NCBI RefSeq assembly: GCF_000720765.1
Contig: NZ_JODC01000005.1
Span: 720,316 to 784,315 of the forward strand
DNA from: Streptomyces sp. NRRL S-646
Lineage (GTDB): Bacteria; Actinomycetota; Actinomycetes; Streptomycetales; Streptomycetaceae
Length of the DNA stretch: 64,000 nucleotides
Direction of reading: 5' to 3'
Below, one piece after another: positions 16,451 to 24,730 of this stretch. The position numbers and the translations under genes were made by a program. Position 1 is the stretch's first letter. Every line of letters begins with the position of its first letter. Under the pieces are notes generated by a model. The model was not told the DNA's origin and made no database searches. It saw only the letters and a program-made list of their open reading frames with translations.

Positions 16451-17119
16451 ATGACCTCTGTGCCCACCCCGATCCCGTCCCGCACGCAGTACGTGCTGGA
16501 CGCGATCAAACACCGCATCCTCACCGGCCAGTTGACGCCGGGCCAGGCCCTGGTCGAGACCGAGCTCGCCGCACAGTTCGGGGTGTCCAAGACCCCCGTG
16601 CGCGAGGCGCTCAAGACCCTGGCCGGCACCGGGCTCGTCGTGATGAGCCAGTACAAGGGCGTCACGGTGCGCATGGTGGACGCGGACATGGCGCGCGAGG
16701 TGTACGACGTGCGGCTGCTGCTGGAGCCCGAGGCGCTCAGGCGGGCGGTGCGGCGAGGAGCCTCACTCGACTCCGCACGCACCGCGCTGACCAGGGCCGA
16801 CGACGCCACCGACACCGCCGAACGGTCCCTCGCCAACCGGGAGTTCCACCGCGCCCTGTACCTGCCCTGCGGCAACCCGCTGCTCGGCCGCATGCTCGAC
16901 GAGGTCCGCGACCAGGCGGCCCTCGTCTCCGCCGTGGCCTGGGCTGCCTCACCCTCCTGGGAGCGGGAGGCCGGCGAGCACCGGGAGATCCTGCGTCTCG
17001 CCCTGGAGGGCGACGCCGACGGTGCGGCACGCGCCCTGCACGCCCATATCGCGTCCTTCGTCGAGCGAGCGTTCCCCCAGGCAACCGACCAGGCAGCGAA
17101 CCAGGAAGGCACCGCATGA
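16451..17119 (+). CDS. GntR-family regulator (FadR/FCD-type) of sugar-acid operon
   Basis: A 222-residue regulator: winged helix (residues 10-75; LTPGQALVETELAAQFGV then SKTPVREALKTL) plus an FCD ligand domain with the acid and histidine residues expected for metal binding (REFHRALYLPCGN, EHREILRLALEGD). ATG 16451 is preferred over an upstream frame because GAGAGG precedes it and homologous regulators start there. Its stop overlaps the next gene (ATGA), so it heads an operon with the DapA-family enzyme and the IlvD/Edd dehydratase and probably senses their substrate. Confidence 0.88.
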   Translation: MTSVPTPIPSRTQYVLDAIKHRILTGQLTPGQALVETELAAQFGVSKTPVREALKTLAGTGLVVMSQYKGVTVRMVDADMAREVYDVRLLLEPEALRRAVRRGASLDSARTALTRADDATDTAERSLANREFHRALYLPCGNPLLGRMLDEVRDQAALVSAVAWAASPSWEREAGEHREILRLALEGDADGAARALHAHIASFVERAFPQATDQAANQEGTA

Positions 17120-18027
17120 GCAGCGTGGCGTTCGAGACCCAACGGGCGGCCCTGGCCGACGTGGTGGCGATCCCGGTGACCCCGTTCGCCGAGGACGGCA
17201 CCGTCGACCAGGACGCCCACCGGGCCCTGCTGCGTCGGCTGGTCGAGGGCGGTATCGGCATCCTCACCCCCAACGGAAACACCGGCGAGTTCTACGCCCT
17301 CGCCCCCGAAGAGCGCCGTCTCGTCACGGAATTGACCATCGAGGAGACCGGCGACCGCGCCGCGATCCTCGTCGGCGTCGGCCACGACCTGCCCACCGCC
17401 ATCGCCTCCGCACGGCACGCCCGCGAGCACGGCGCCCAGATGGTGATGGTCCATCAGCCCGTCCACCCGTACGTCTCCCAGGGCGGCTGGGCCGACTACC
17501 ACCGCGCCATCGCCGAGGCCGTCCCCGAACTGGGCGTCGTCCCCTACATCCGCAACGCCCAGCTGGCCGGCGCCCGCCTCGCCGAACTCGCCGACGCCTG
17601 CCCGAACGTCATCGGCGTCAAGTACGCCGTCCCGGACGCCGCCAGGTTCGCCGCCTTCGCACGGGACGCGGGGCTCGACCGCTTCGTGTGGGTCGCCGGT
17701 CTCGCCGAGCCCTACGCGCCCTCCTACTTCTCCGGGGGCGCCACCGGCTTCACCTCCGGACTCGTGAACGTCGCCCCGTCCGTCTCGCTGAACATGATCG
17801 AAGCGCTTCGATTCGGCGACTACCCGGCCGCCATGAAGGTCTGGGAGCAGATCCGCCGCTTCGAGGAACTCCGCGCGGCGCACGGCTCCGCCAACAACGT
17901 CACCGTCGTCAAGGAGGCCCTCGCCTCCCTCGGCCTGTGCCGCCGCGACGTCCGCCCGCCGAGCAGCACCCTTTCCGAGGACGAGCGCGCCGAGGTCGCC
18001 GCCATAGCCGCCGGATGGTCGATATGA
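17116..18027 (+). CDS. DapA-family lyase, probable 2-keto-3-deoxy-sugar-acid dehydratase/aldolase
   Basis: A 303-residue class I lyase of the dihydrodipicolinate synthase superfamily: TPNGNTGEFYAL, catalytic Tyr144 (VVPYIRNA) and Schiff-base Lys169 (VIGVKYAVPD). It overlaps the GntR gene by 4 bp and the IlvD/Edd dehydratase by 4 bp. With an arabonate-type dehydratase as partner, the likeliest job is to act on L-2-keto-3-deoxyarabonate to give 2,5-dioxovalerate; an aldolase that splits the same intermediate is the alternative. A perfect 16-bp palindrome lies inside the gene at 17797-17812. Confidence 0.82.
   Translation: MSSVAFETQRAALADVVAIPVTPFAEDGTVDQDAHRALLRRLVEGGIGILTPNGNTGEFYALAPEERRLVTELTIEETGDRAAILVGVGHDLPTAIASARHAREHGAQMVMVHQPVHPYVSQGGWADYHRAIAEAVPELGVVPYIRNAQLAGARLAELADACPNVIGVKYAVPDAARFAAFARDAGLDRFVWVAGLAEPYAPSYFSGGATGFTSGLVNVAPSVSLNMIEALRFGDYPAAMKVWEQIRRFEELRAAHGSANNVTVVKEALASLGLCRRDVRPPSSTLSEDERAEVAAIAAGWSI
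17797..17812. promoter_or_regulatory. Perfect palindrome ATCGAAGCGCTTCGAT (LacI/cre-like)
   Basis: A 16-bp perfect palindrome centred on AAGCGCTT, inside the DapA-family gene. It shares its core with palindromes at 19898-19909 and 26630-26641. Confidence 0.45.
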
Positions 18028-19754
18028 CCGACAGAATGCGTCCCGAGGAACTCAGAAGCCATCAGTGGTACGGCACCGAGGGCCGGCTGCGCACCTGGTC
18101 GCACAACGCCCGTATGCGCCAGCTGGGTTACGAGGGGGAGGAGTACCGGGGCCGCCCGGCGATCGCCGTCCTCAACACCTGGTCCGACATCAACCCCTGC
18201 CATGTCCATCTGCGCGAGCGGGCCGAGGCGGTCAAGCGGGGCGTGTGGCAGGCCGGTGGCTTCCCGCTCGAGTTCCCCGTCGCCACGCTCTCGGAGACCT
18301 ACCAGAAGCCCACCCCGATGCTCTACCGCAACCTCCTCGCGATGGAGACGGAGGAGCTGCTGCGGTCGTATCCGGTGGACGCCGCGGTGCTGCTCGGCGG
18401 CTGCGACAAGTCGACGCCGGCTTTGCTCATGGGCGCGGCCTCGGCCGACGTGCCGTCGGTCTTCGTGCCCGCGGGACCTATGCTGCCGGGGCACTGGCGC
18501 GGTGAGACCCTCGGGTCCGGCACCGACATGTGGAAGTACTGGGACGAGCACCGCGCGGGCAACATCACGGACTGCGAACTGCGGGAGCTGCAGGGCGGGT
18601 TGGCGCGATCGCCCGGTCACTGCATGACCATGGGGACGGCGTCCACGATGACCGCGGCCGCCGAAGTCCTCGGTATGACGCTGCCGGGCGCCTCCTCGGT
18701 CCCCGCCGTCGACTCCGGGCACGAGCGGATGGCCGCCGCCTCCGGCCGCCGCGCCGTGGACCTCGCCTGGACCGGGCTAAAGCCGTCCGGGATCCTCACC
18801 CGTGAGGCCTTCGAGGACGCCGTCACCACGGTGCTCGGGCTCGGCGGCTCCACCAACGCGGTCATCCATCTGATCGCGATGGCGGGCCGCTGCCAAGTCC
18901 CGCTCACCCTCGACGACTTCGACCGCATCGCGCGTACCGTGCCGGTGCTGGCCAACGTCCGTCCCGGCGGACAGACGTACCTCATGGAGGACTTCTACTT
19001 CGCCGGCGGCCTGCCCGCCTTCCTCTCGCGGATCACCGACCTGCTGCACCTGGACCGGCCGACGGTCAACGGCACCCTGGGCGAACAGATCGAGGGCGCC
19101 GTCGTCCACGACGACGACGTCATCCGCACCCGCGAGAACCCCGTCGCCGCCGAGGGCGGAGTCGCCGTCCTGCGCGGCAACCTCTGCCCCGACGGCGCCG
19201 TCATCAAGCACATCTCCGCCGAACAGCACCTGCTCAAGCACACCGGCCCCGCGGTCGTCTTCGACGACTACAAGTCCATGCAACGCACCATCAACGACCC
19301 GGAGTTGCACATCACCGCCGACAGCGTGCTGGTGCTGCGCAACGCCGGACCCAAGGGCGGCCCGGGCATGCCCGAGTACGGCATGCTGCCCATCCCGGAC
19401 CGCCTGCTCAAGCAGGGCGTGCGGGACATGGTCCGCATCTCCGACGCACGGATGAGCGGCACGAGTTACGGCGCGTGCGCGCTGCACGTCGCGCCCGAGT
19501 CGTACGTCGGCGGACCTCTTGCACTCGTGCGGACGGGGGACTCGATCACCCTCGACGTCGAAGCGCGATCCCTCCAACTCAACGTCGACGACGAGGAGTT
19601 GGAGCGGCGCAGGGCGGAGTGGACGCCACCGCCCACCCGTTACGAGCGCGGCTACGGGGCGCTCTACAACGAACAGATCACCCAGGCAGACACAGGCTGC
19701 GACTTCAAGTTCCTGGCCAGGCAAGGCAAGGCCCCAGCCCCGTACGCCGGTTGA
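18024..19754 (+). CDS. IlvD/Edd-family sugar-acid dehydratase, probably L-arabonate dehydratase
   Basis: A 576-residue Fe-S dehydratase that should convert an aldonate to the 2-keto-3-deoxy acid. Cluster cysteines are visible in SDINPCHVHL, GGCDKSTPA and SPGHCMTMGTAST; the C-terminal domain has ARMSGTSYGACALHVAPES. Length and sequence fit the arabonate/xylonate/galactonate branch rather than IlvD proper. The start overlaps the DapA-family stop (ATGA), giving a dehydratase-lyase pair as in the non-phosphorylative arabinose route, which would use arabinose released by the GH43 enzymes nearby. Confidence 0.87.
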   Translation: MTDRMRPEELRSHQWYGTEGRLRTWSHNARMRQLGYEGEEYRGRPAIAVLNTWSDINPCHVHLRERAEAVKRGVWQAGGFPLEFPVATLSETYQKPTPMLYRNLLAMETEELLRSYPVDAAVLLGGCDKSTPALLMGAASADVPSVFVPAGPMLPGHWRGETLGSGTDMWKYWDEHRAGNITDCELRELQGGLARSPGHCMTMGTASTMTAAAEVLGMTLPGASSVPAVDSGHERMAAASGRRAVDLAWTGLKPSGILTREAFEDAVTTVLGLGGSTNAVIHLIAMAGRCQVPLTLDDFDRIARTVPVLANVRPGGQTYLMEDFYFAGGLPAFLSRITDLLHLDRPTVNGTLGEQIEGAVVHDDDVIRTRENPVAAEGGVAVLRGNLCPDGAVIKHISAEQHLLKHTGPAVVFDDYKSMQRTINDPELHITADSVLVLRNAGPKGGPGMPEYGMLPIPDRLLKQGVRDMVRISDARMSGTSYGACALHVAPESYVGGPLALVRTGDSITLDVEARSLQLNVDDEELERRRAEWTPPPTRYERGYGALYNEQITQADTGCDFKFLARQGKAPAPYAG

Positions 19755-19756
19755 CA

Positions 19757-19823
19757 GCAGCCCCGTAAGGGGCGCGGGGCTGTATCGATATGCAGCTCCG
19801 CCGCGTGGGCGCGACAAGCCACA
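19757..19823. repeat. Interspersed repeat, type A (inverted copy)
   Basis: The minus-strand version reads GTGGCTTGTCGCGCCCACGC, GGCGGAGCTGCATATCGATA, then CAGCCCCGCGCCCCTTACGG, the same block order as the copy at 10.8 kb. It lies just after the dehydratase stop, where its hairpin could end transcription. Confidence 0.8.
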
Positions 19824-19897
19824 TCACACCCGCACTCGCCACACAACAGCAAGAGGCACCCTGTACCGCGAAATCCAGGCGGACCCCTGCACAACGA

Positions 19898-19909
19898 GAA
19901 AGCGCTTCC
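19898..19909. promoter_or_regulatory. GAAAGCGCTTCC operator-like site before importer genes
   Basis: A near-palindrome with AAGCGCTT at its centre, about 44 bp before the first permease ATG. LacI-type sugar repressors bind sites of this form, and the place fits control of the importer operon. Confidence 0.5.
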
Positions 19910-19952
19910 TGCACGCAGGAGCAAGGCCGCACCGAGAAACGGAGACCCGCTC

Positions 19953-20888
19953 ATGGCCCAAGCCGCAGCCGTGGCGAAACCGCCCGCGCCACCCCGGCGG
20001 CGCCGTGCCTCCGCCACCCCGCGCAGGCTGCCGTATCTGCTGATCGCCCCGGCGGCCCTGCTCATGCTGGGCTTCATCGCCTACCCGGTGATCAGCGTCT
20101 TCTACTACAGCCTGCAGAACTTCAACCCCACCAAGCCATGGCGGAACGGCTACGCGGGCTTCGACAACTTCGTCCAGATCTTCACCAAGGACACCCAGTT
20201 CTGGGACACGCTGACCTTCAGCGCCAAGTGGGTCGTCGTCGAGGTGGGCCTGCAGCTGCTGTTCGGTCTCGCACTCGCCCTCATCGTCAACCAGACCTTC
20301 GTGGGGCGGGCGGTTGGCCGTGCGCTCGTCTTCTCCCCGTGGGCCGTGTCCGGTGTGCTGACCTCCGCGATCTGGGTGCTGCTCTACAACTCCCAGACGG
20401 GCGTCACCCGTTACCTCGCCGACATGGGCATCGGCTCGTACGGCACCAGCTGGCTCTCGGACACCTCAACTGTCTTCCCGGCAGCGGTGGTTGCCGATCT
20501 CTGGCGCGGTGTCCCCTTCTTCGCGATCCTCATCCTCGCCGACCTGCAGTCCGTCTCGAAGGACCTTTACGAGGCCGCCGAGGTCGACGGCGCCAGCCGT
20601 GTCAAACAGTTCTGGCACATCACGCTGCCGCATCTGAAGGACGCGATCGTGCTGTCGACGCTGCTGCGCGCGGTGTGGGAGTTCAACAACGTCGACCTGC
20701 TCTACACCCTCACCGGTGGCGGACCGGCGGGAGAGACCACCACCCTGCCCCTCTACATCGCCAACACCAGCGTGGACGCCCACAACTTCGGCTACGCATC
20801 GGCCCTGACCACGGTGGCCTTCGTGATTCTGCTCTTCTGCTCGATCGTCTATCTGCGCCTGAGCAAGTTCGGAGGTGAGGAGAAGTGA
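19953..20888 (+). CDS. Sugar ABC transporter permease, MalF-like
   Basis: A 311-residue permease with about six membrane helices, a Pro/Arg-rich cytosolic N-terminus and the EAA loop (LYEAAEVDGASRVKQFWHI). It overlaps the next permease by 4 bp (GTGA). No binding protein or ATPase lies in the same operon. The nearest matching binding protein is at 27.7 kb, so the importer has probably been split by rearrangement or is shared. In this context the substrate is probably pectin- or arabinan-derived oligosaccharide. Confidence 0.92.
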   Translation: MAQAAAVAKPPAPPRRRRASATPRRLPYLLIAPAALLMLGFIAYPVISVFYYSLQNFNPTKPWRNGYAGFDNFVQIFTKDTQFWDTLTFSAKWVVVEVGLQLLFGLALALIVNQTFVGRAVGRALVFSPWAVSGVLTSAIWVLLYNSQTGVTRYLADMGIGSYGTSWLSDTSTVFPAAVVADLWRGVPFFAILILADLQSVSKDLYEAAEVDGASRVKQFWHITLPHLKDAIVLSTLLRAVWEFNNVDLLYTLTGGGPAGETTTLPLYIANTSVDAHNFGYASALTTVAFVILLFCSIVYLRLSKFGGEEK

Positions 20889-21769
20889 TCACCGAGATCG
20901 CACCCGCGCCGGAGCGCGTGGCCGCCGAGCCCGCCCGGCCGAGGAGGAAGCGCCGCGCCTGGGACGAGGTCCCCCGCCGGCAGATCTACGTCCCCCTGTC
21001 GATCTACCTCCTCTTCACCCTGATCCCCTTCTACTGGATCCTCCTCTTCGCTCTGCGCCGGCCCGGCTCGACCTCGCTCGTGCCCTGGCCGATGACCTTC
21101 GAACACTTCGAGAAGGTCTGGAACGAGCGGGCCTTCGGCACCTACTTCCAGAACAGCGTGCTCGTCGGCATCGCCACCCTGGTGATGACGACCTTGGTCG
21201 CGCTGGCCGGCGGCTACGCCCTCGCCCGGTTCAACTTCCGGATCAAGAAGGCCTTCATGCTGGCCCTGCTCTGCACGCAGTTCGTGCCGGGCGCGCTGCT
21301 CCTGGTGCCGCTGTTCGAGATCTTCGCCAACCTGCGGATGATCAACTCCCTCGTCAGTGTCATCATCGCCGAGACCGTCTTCCAGCTGCCGCTGTCGATG
21401 ATCCTGATCAGCGGGTTCATCCGGAACGTGCCGTACTCGCTCGAAGAGGCCGCCTGGGTCGACGGCTGCGACCGGTTCACCGCCTTCCGTATTGTCGTAC
21501 TCCCGCTGCTGCGGCCCGGGTTGATCGCCGTCGGCTCCTTCGCCTTCGTGCACGCCTGGAACCACTTCCTGTTCGCCCTGATGTTCCTGAGCGACCAGAG
21601 CAAGCAGACCATCCCTGTCGGTCTCAACACGCTGATGAGCGCGGACAGTGTCGACCTCGGCGCGCTCGCCGCGGGCGGCATCATCGCGGCCGTCCCCGTC
21701 GTGATCGTGTTCGCCTTCATCCAGAAGTGGCTGATCACTGGGTTCAGTGCGGGGGCGGTGAAGGGGTAA
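20885..21769 (+). CDS. Sugar ABC transporter permease, MalG-like
   Basis: A 294-residue partner permease starting at GTG 20885. It has about six membrane helices (first: PLSIYLLFTLIPFYWILLF) and the EAA loop (LEEAAWVDGCDRFTAFRIVV). It ends SAGAVKG, the typical MalG terminus, so it is complete. Just after the stop the sequence changes character (see the IS200/IS605-like remnant). Confidence 0.92.
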   Translation: MITEIAPAPERVAAEPARPRRKRRAWDEVPRRQIYVPLSIYLLFTLIPFYWILLFALRRPGSTSLVPWPMTFEHFEKVWNERAFGTYFQNSVLVGIATLVMTTLVALAGGYALARFNFRIKKAFMLALLCTQFVPGALLLVPLFEIFANLRMINSLVSVIIAETVFQLPLSMILISGFIRNVPYSLEEAAWVDGCDRFTAFRIVVLPLLRPGLIAVGSFAFVHAWNHFLFALMFLSDQSKQTIPVGLNTLMSADSVDLGALAAGGIIAAVPVVIVFAFIQKWLITGFSAGAVKG

Positions 21770-21771
21770 TG

Positions 21772-22036
21772 CGTCAACTCGTCGCACCGCACATCGCACT
21801 TCAGGGTGGATTTGGGGACTGGGCCAGCGGTAGCCGAACCGTCGTCGCAAACGTGGCATCGTCCGACAACCTGTTTGCCGGTCCTACTGCCGGGTGGGCG
21901 GGAAGTAACGCCTGTGGAGGCCCACGTAAGACCGCTCACTTCGGTGGGTGGCGAGGGCCTGCGAAGCAGGAACCCGCGGTGGTGCCACGTAGCGGCACGG
22001 ACCAGAATCCACGGCTCCAGAGCCGCGGAGGACACC
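21772..22036 (+). mobile_element. Probable IS200/IS605 (TnpB) right-end remnant
   Basis: After the permease an open stretch reads NLFAGPTAGWAGSNACGGPR, then KTAHFGGWRGPAKQEPAVVP. This is like the variable tail of actinobacterial TnpB proteins (nucleotide-rich, GSNACG...KQEP). It is followed by several hairpins and ends with AATCC, a CACGGCTC/GAGCCGCGG hairpin and GAGGACACC, the form of IS605-family right ends. No TnpA or TnpB catalytic domain remains. Next to it is a pectate lyase lacking its 5' half, consistent with damage caused by insertion and deletion. Identity rests on remembered pattern, not on a search. Confidence 0.5.
21920..22030 (+). ncRNA. Structured RNA-like segment, possible omega-RNA relic
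   Basis: Consecutive hairpins lie in about 110 nt: CCCAC/GTGGG (21921-21948), CCTGC-gaa-GCAGG (21958-21970), GTGCC/GGCAC (21982-21998) and CCACGGCT-ccag-AGCCGCGG (22009-22028, one mismatch). In IS605 elements the guide RNA of TnpB overlaps the tnpB 3' end and the right end in just this way. Without tnpB here it would be orphaned. Confidence 0.4.
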
Positions 22037-22104
22037 AAAGGCTCAAGAAGTACCTGGCTGCGACTGGCCCGCGTACTCGGGACTCGGCAGAGTCCCACGG
22101 CAAA

Positions 22105-22133
22105 CCGGAGGAGGCCCGCGGGGCTTCCTCCGG
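22105..22133 (+). terminator. Strong hairpin, terminator-like
   Basis: CCGGAGGAGGCCC pairs with GGGCTTCCTCCGG (13 bp, one G-U, 3-nt loop). Another perfect 7-bp hairpin (GGGACTC/GAGTCCC) sits at 22079-22096. They lie between the permease operon and the pectate lyase fragment. No U tract. Confidence 0.5.
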
Positions 22134-22151
22134 GCAGGCCGAGCGCGTCAC

Positions 22152-22743
22152 TCTGCCGGTCACCTACTTCGCCCGCAACTGCCTGCGCCACGACGGCCTG
22201 CTGGACATCACAGGCGGCTCCGACCTGGTCACCGTCTCCTGGAGCCGGTTCGCCGACCACGACAAGGCGATGCTGATCGGCAACAGCGACTCGGCGACCG
22301 GGGACCGCGGCAAACTGCGCGTGACCCTGCACCACAACCAGTTCGAGTCGATCGTCCAGCGTGCGCCCCGAGTCCGCTTCGGGCAGGTGCACGTCTACGA
22401 CAACCGGTACGTCGTCCCCGAGGGGAGCGAATACCGCTACTCCCTCGGCGTCTCCACCGAGTCCGGCATCCACGCCGAGAACAACGCCTTCCACACCCCG
22501 AGCCATGTCGAGGTCGCCGACCTCGTGAAGAGCTGGAACGGCACCGCCCTGCACCAGACCGGCACCCTCTTCAACGGCTACCCGGTGGACCTCCTGGCGA
22601 TCTACAACGCCTACAACTCCGGCAGCGAGCGCGACCTCACGGCCGACGTCGGCTGGACGCCTACCCTGCACACAAAGTTCGACAGCGCCGAGGCGGCCGA
22701 CCGAGAGGTGGCGCGCGGCGCGGGCGCGGGGAGGATCCCATGA
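22152..22743 (+). pseudogene. Pectate lyase (PL1) fragment, C-terminal half only
   Basis: From TLPVTYFARN onward the frame matches the second half of the intact PL1 lyase at 29984-31297: HDGLLDITGGSDLVTVSWSR, FADHDKAMLIGNSDSA, LHHNQFESIVQRAPRVRFGQ (with the catalytic-Arg region) and GWTPTLHTKFDS at the end. The signal peptide, the first beta-helix turns and the calcium-binding Asp region are missing, and upstream sequence is mobile-element-like. No start with a ribosome site is seen. Its stop still overlaps the next gene (ATGA), showing that the intact lyase was once part of that operon. Confidence 0.85.
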
Positions 22744-23885
22744 GCACCGTAGACATCGTCCTGGCGGGCGCGCGCGGCCACGGCCGCTGGCACCTGGACA
22801 ACATCCGCCGCCTCCAGGACAAGGGGATCGTACGGCTGGCAGGCATCTGCGAGCTGACCCCGCTGACCGGGGACGAGATCCCGGACGGCCTCGGCACGCC
22901 CGAGCAGTCCGCGGACTTCGGCGCGCTCCTGGACTCCACCCGCGCCCGGATCGCCGTCGTCTGCACACCGATCCCCACCCACACCGACCTCGCGCTCACG
23001 GCCGCCGGCAAGGGCGTGCACCTGCTGTTGGAGAAGCCGCCCGCGCCGTCGTACGCCGAGTTCCGGCGGATGGCCGACGGGGTCGCCGAGGCGGGCGTGG
23101 TCTGCCAGATCGGCTTCCAGTCGCTGGGCTCGCACGCCGTCCCGGCGATCCTCGCGATGGTCGCCGAGGGCGCCGTCGGCGAGGTCGTCGGGGTCGGCGG
23201 GGCCGGTGCCTGGGTGCGGGCCGAGTCCTACTACCGGCGGGCTCCCTGGGCGGGCAAACGGCGCCTGAACGGCGTCGACGTGATCGACGGCGTGCTCACC
23301 AACCCCCTGGCGCACGCCGTGGCCACCGCGCTCGCCGTCAACGGCACCACACTCGCCGAGGACGTCACCGGCATCGAGCTCGAGCTGCTGCGCGCCAACG
23401 ACATCGAGTCCGACGACACCTCCTGCGTCCGTGTCACCACCGCACAGGGCCGAAAGGTCACCGTCGCCGCGACCCTGTGCGCCGAGCGGGACGACGAGCC
23501 GTACGTCGTCGTGCACGGCACCCGCGGCCGGATCACCTTCTGGTACAAGCAGGACCGCGTCCTGCTCCAGCGCGCCGACCACGGCCCCGAGGAGTACGAG
23601 TACGGCCGCACCGACCTGCTGGAGAACCTGGTCGACCACCTCACCGACGGCGCCGACCTCCTGGTCACCCCGGACGCAACGGGCGCCTTCATGAAGGTCG
23701 TTGAAGCGATTCGGCAGGCCCCCGACCCGACCCCGCTGCCGGCCGGCGCCTGGCATCTGGTCCCCGACGAGGGCCGCAGGGTCGTGGACGGCATCGACGG
23801 ACTCGTCGCGGCCGCCGCCGACACCCTCTCCCTCTACTCCGAGCTCGGCGCCACCTGGGCCCCACCGAAAGAGGTGAGCACCTGA
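22740..23885 (+). CDS. Gfo/Idh/MocA-family oxidoreductase
   Basis: A 381-residue NAD(P)-dependent sugar oxidoreductase: N-terminal Rossmann domain (VDIVLAGARGHGRWHLDNIR, VVCTPIPTHTDLALTAAGKG), the family EKPPAPS motif near residue 100, and a C-terminal beta-sheet substrate domain. It overlaps the PL1 remnant stop and runs directly into a PmoA-like gene, forming an operon with the GH43 gene. Its substrate is probably a uronide- or pentose-type product of the locus, but this cannot be fixed from sequence. Confidence 0.88.
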   Translation: MSTVDIVLAGARGHGRWHLDNIRRLQDKGIVRLAGICELTPLTGDEIPDGLGTPEQSADFGALLDSTRARIAVVCTPIPTHTDLALTAAGKGVHLLLEKPPAPSYAEFRRMADGVAEAGVVCQIGFQSLGSHAVPAILAMVAEGAVGEVVGVGGAGAWVRAESYYRRAPWAGKRRLNGVDVIDGVLTNPLAHAVATALAVNGTTLAEDVTGIELELLRANDIESDDTSCVRVTTAQGRKVTVAATLCAERDDEPYVVVHGTRGRITFWYKQDRVLLQRADHGPEEYEYGRTDLLENLVDHLTDGADLLVTPDATGAFMKVVEAIRQAPDPTPLPAGAWHLVPDEGRRVVDGIDGLVAAAADTLSLYSELGATWAPPKEVST

Positions 23886-24730
23886 TGACGACCACCGACT
23901 CGCCCGTCCTGCGCGTCGCGGGCCGCCCGGTCGGCCGCTACGTCACCCGGCCCGAACTGCCGGCCCGGCTCTCCCCGCGCCCCTATCTGCACCCCGTCAC
24001 CACCCTGGCCGGCACGGCGGTCACGGAGCTGAGCCCCGCCGACCACATCCACCACCTCGGCGTCGGTGTCGCGGTTCCCGACGTCGAGGGGCACAACTTC
24101 TGGGGCGGGCGGACCTACGTCCCAGGCCAGGGGCCGACCGAGCTGGACAACCACGGCGCCCAGCGCCACACCTCCTTCCAGCTGCGCGACCCCGACGGCT
24201 TCGTGGAGGAACTGCGCTGGGTGGCATCCGGCGGCGAACTGCTGCGCGAGCGCCGTACGGTCGCCGCCACCGAACTCACGGGCTCCGCCTGGGCGTTGGA
24301 CTTCACGTTCTCGCTCACGAACGTCACCGACAGGCCCTTGTCGATCGGCAGTCCGGCCACCAACGGACGCCCCGGCGCGGCCTACGGCGGCTTCTTCTGG
24401 CGCGCCCGCAAGGAGCACGACACCGCGCACGTCTTCACCGCCGGCCGCGAGGGCGAACCGCAGGTGCACGGAGCCCGCGCCGACTGGCTCGCCCTCGCGG
24501 GCAGCACCTGGACCCTGGTCTTCGCCGGTGCCACGGCCGCCACCCGCTGCGACCCGTGGTTCGTGCGCACTGCCGAGTACCCCGGCGTGGGCTCGTCCCT
24601 GGCGCACACCGAACGGCTCCCGATCCCGCCCGGCGAGACCGTCGTGCGGCGCATCGTCACCGTCGTCGCCGACGGCCGCCTCAGCCGGAACGAGGCTGCG
24701 GCACTGGTCCGGAAGGCGGTGAGCCAGTGA
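23885..24730 (+). CDS. PmoA-like/DUF6807 family protein
   Basis: A 281-residue protein of the family named after methane-oxygenase PmoA but found beside sugar oxidoreductases. Key stretches are YLHPVTTLAGTAVTELSPAD, HIHHLGVGVAVPDVEGHNFW and NGRPGAAYGGFFWRARKEHD. No membrane segment or signal is visible. The start codon overlaps the previous stop (TGATG) and its stop overlaps the GH43 start (GTGA). The steady pairing with Gfo/Idh/MocA genes suggests a carbohydrate role; the reaction is not known to me. Confidence 0.8.
   Translation: MTTTDSPVLRVAGRPVGRYVTRPELPARLSPRPYLHPVTTLAGTAVTELSPADHIHHLGVGVAVPDVEGHNFWGGRTYVPGQGPTELDNHGAQRHTSFQLRDPDGFVEELRWVASGGELLRERRTVAATELTGSAWALDFTFSLTNVTDRPLSIGSPATNGRPGAAYGGFFWRARKEHDTAHVFTAGREGEPQVHGARADWLALAGSTWTLVFAGATAATRCDPWFVRTAEYPGVGSSLAHTERLPIPPGETVVRRIVTVVADGRLSRNEAAALVRKAVSQ

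Noticed and set aside
17022..18023. N-terminal extension of the IlvD/Edd frame
   Set aside because: The translation is Arg/Pro-rich and lies over the DapA-family gene in another frame; the known dehydratase start is at 18024.
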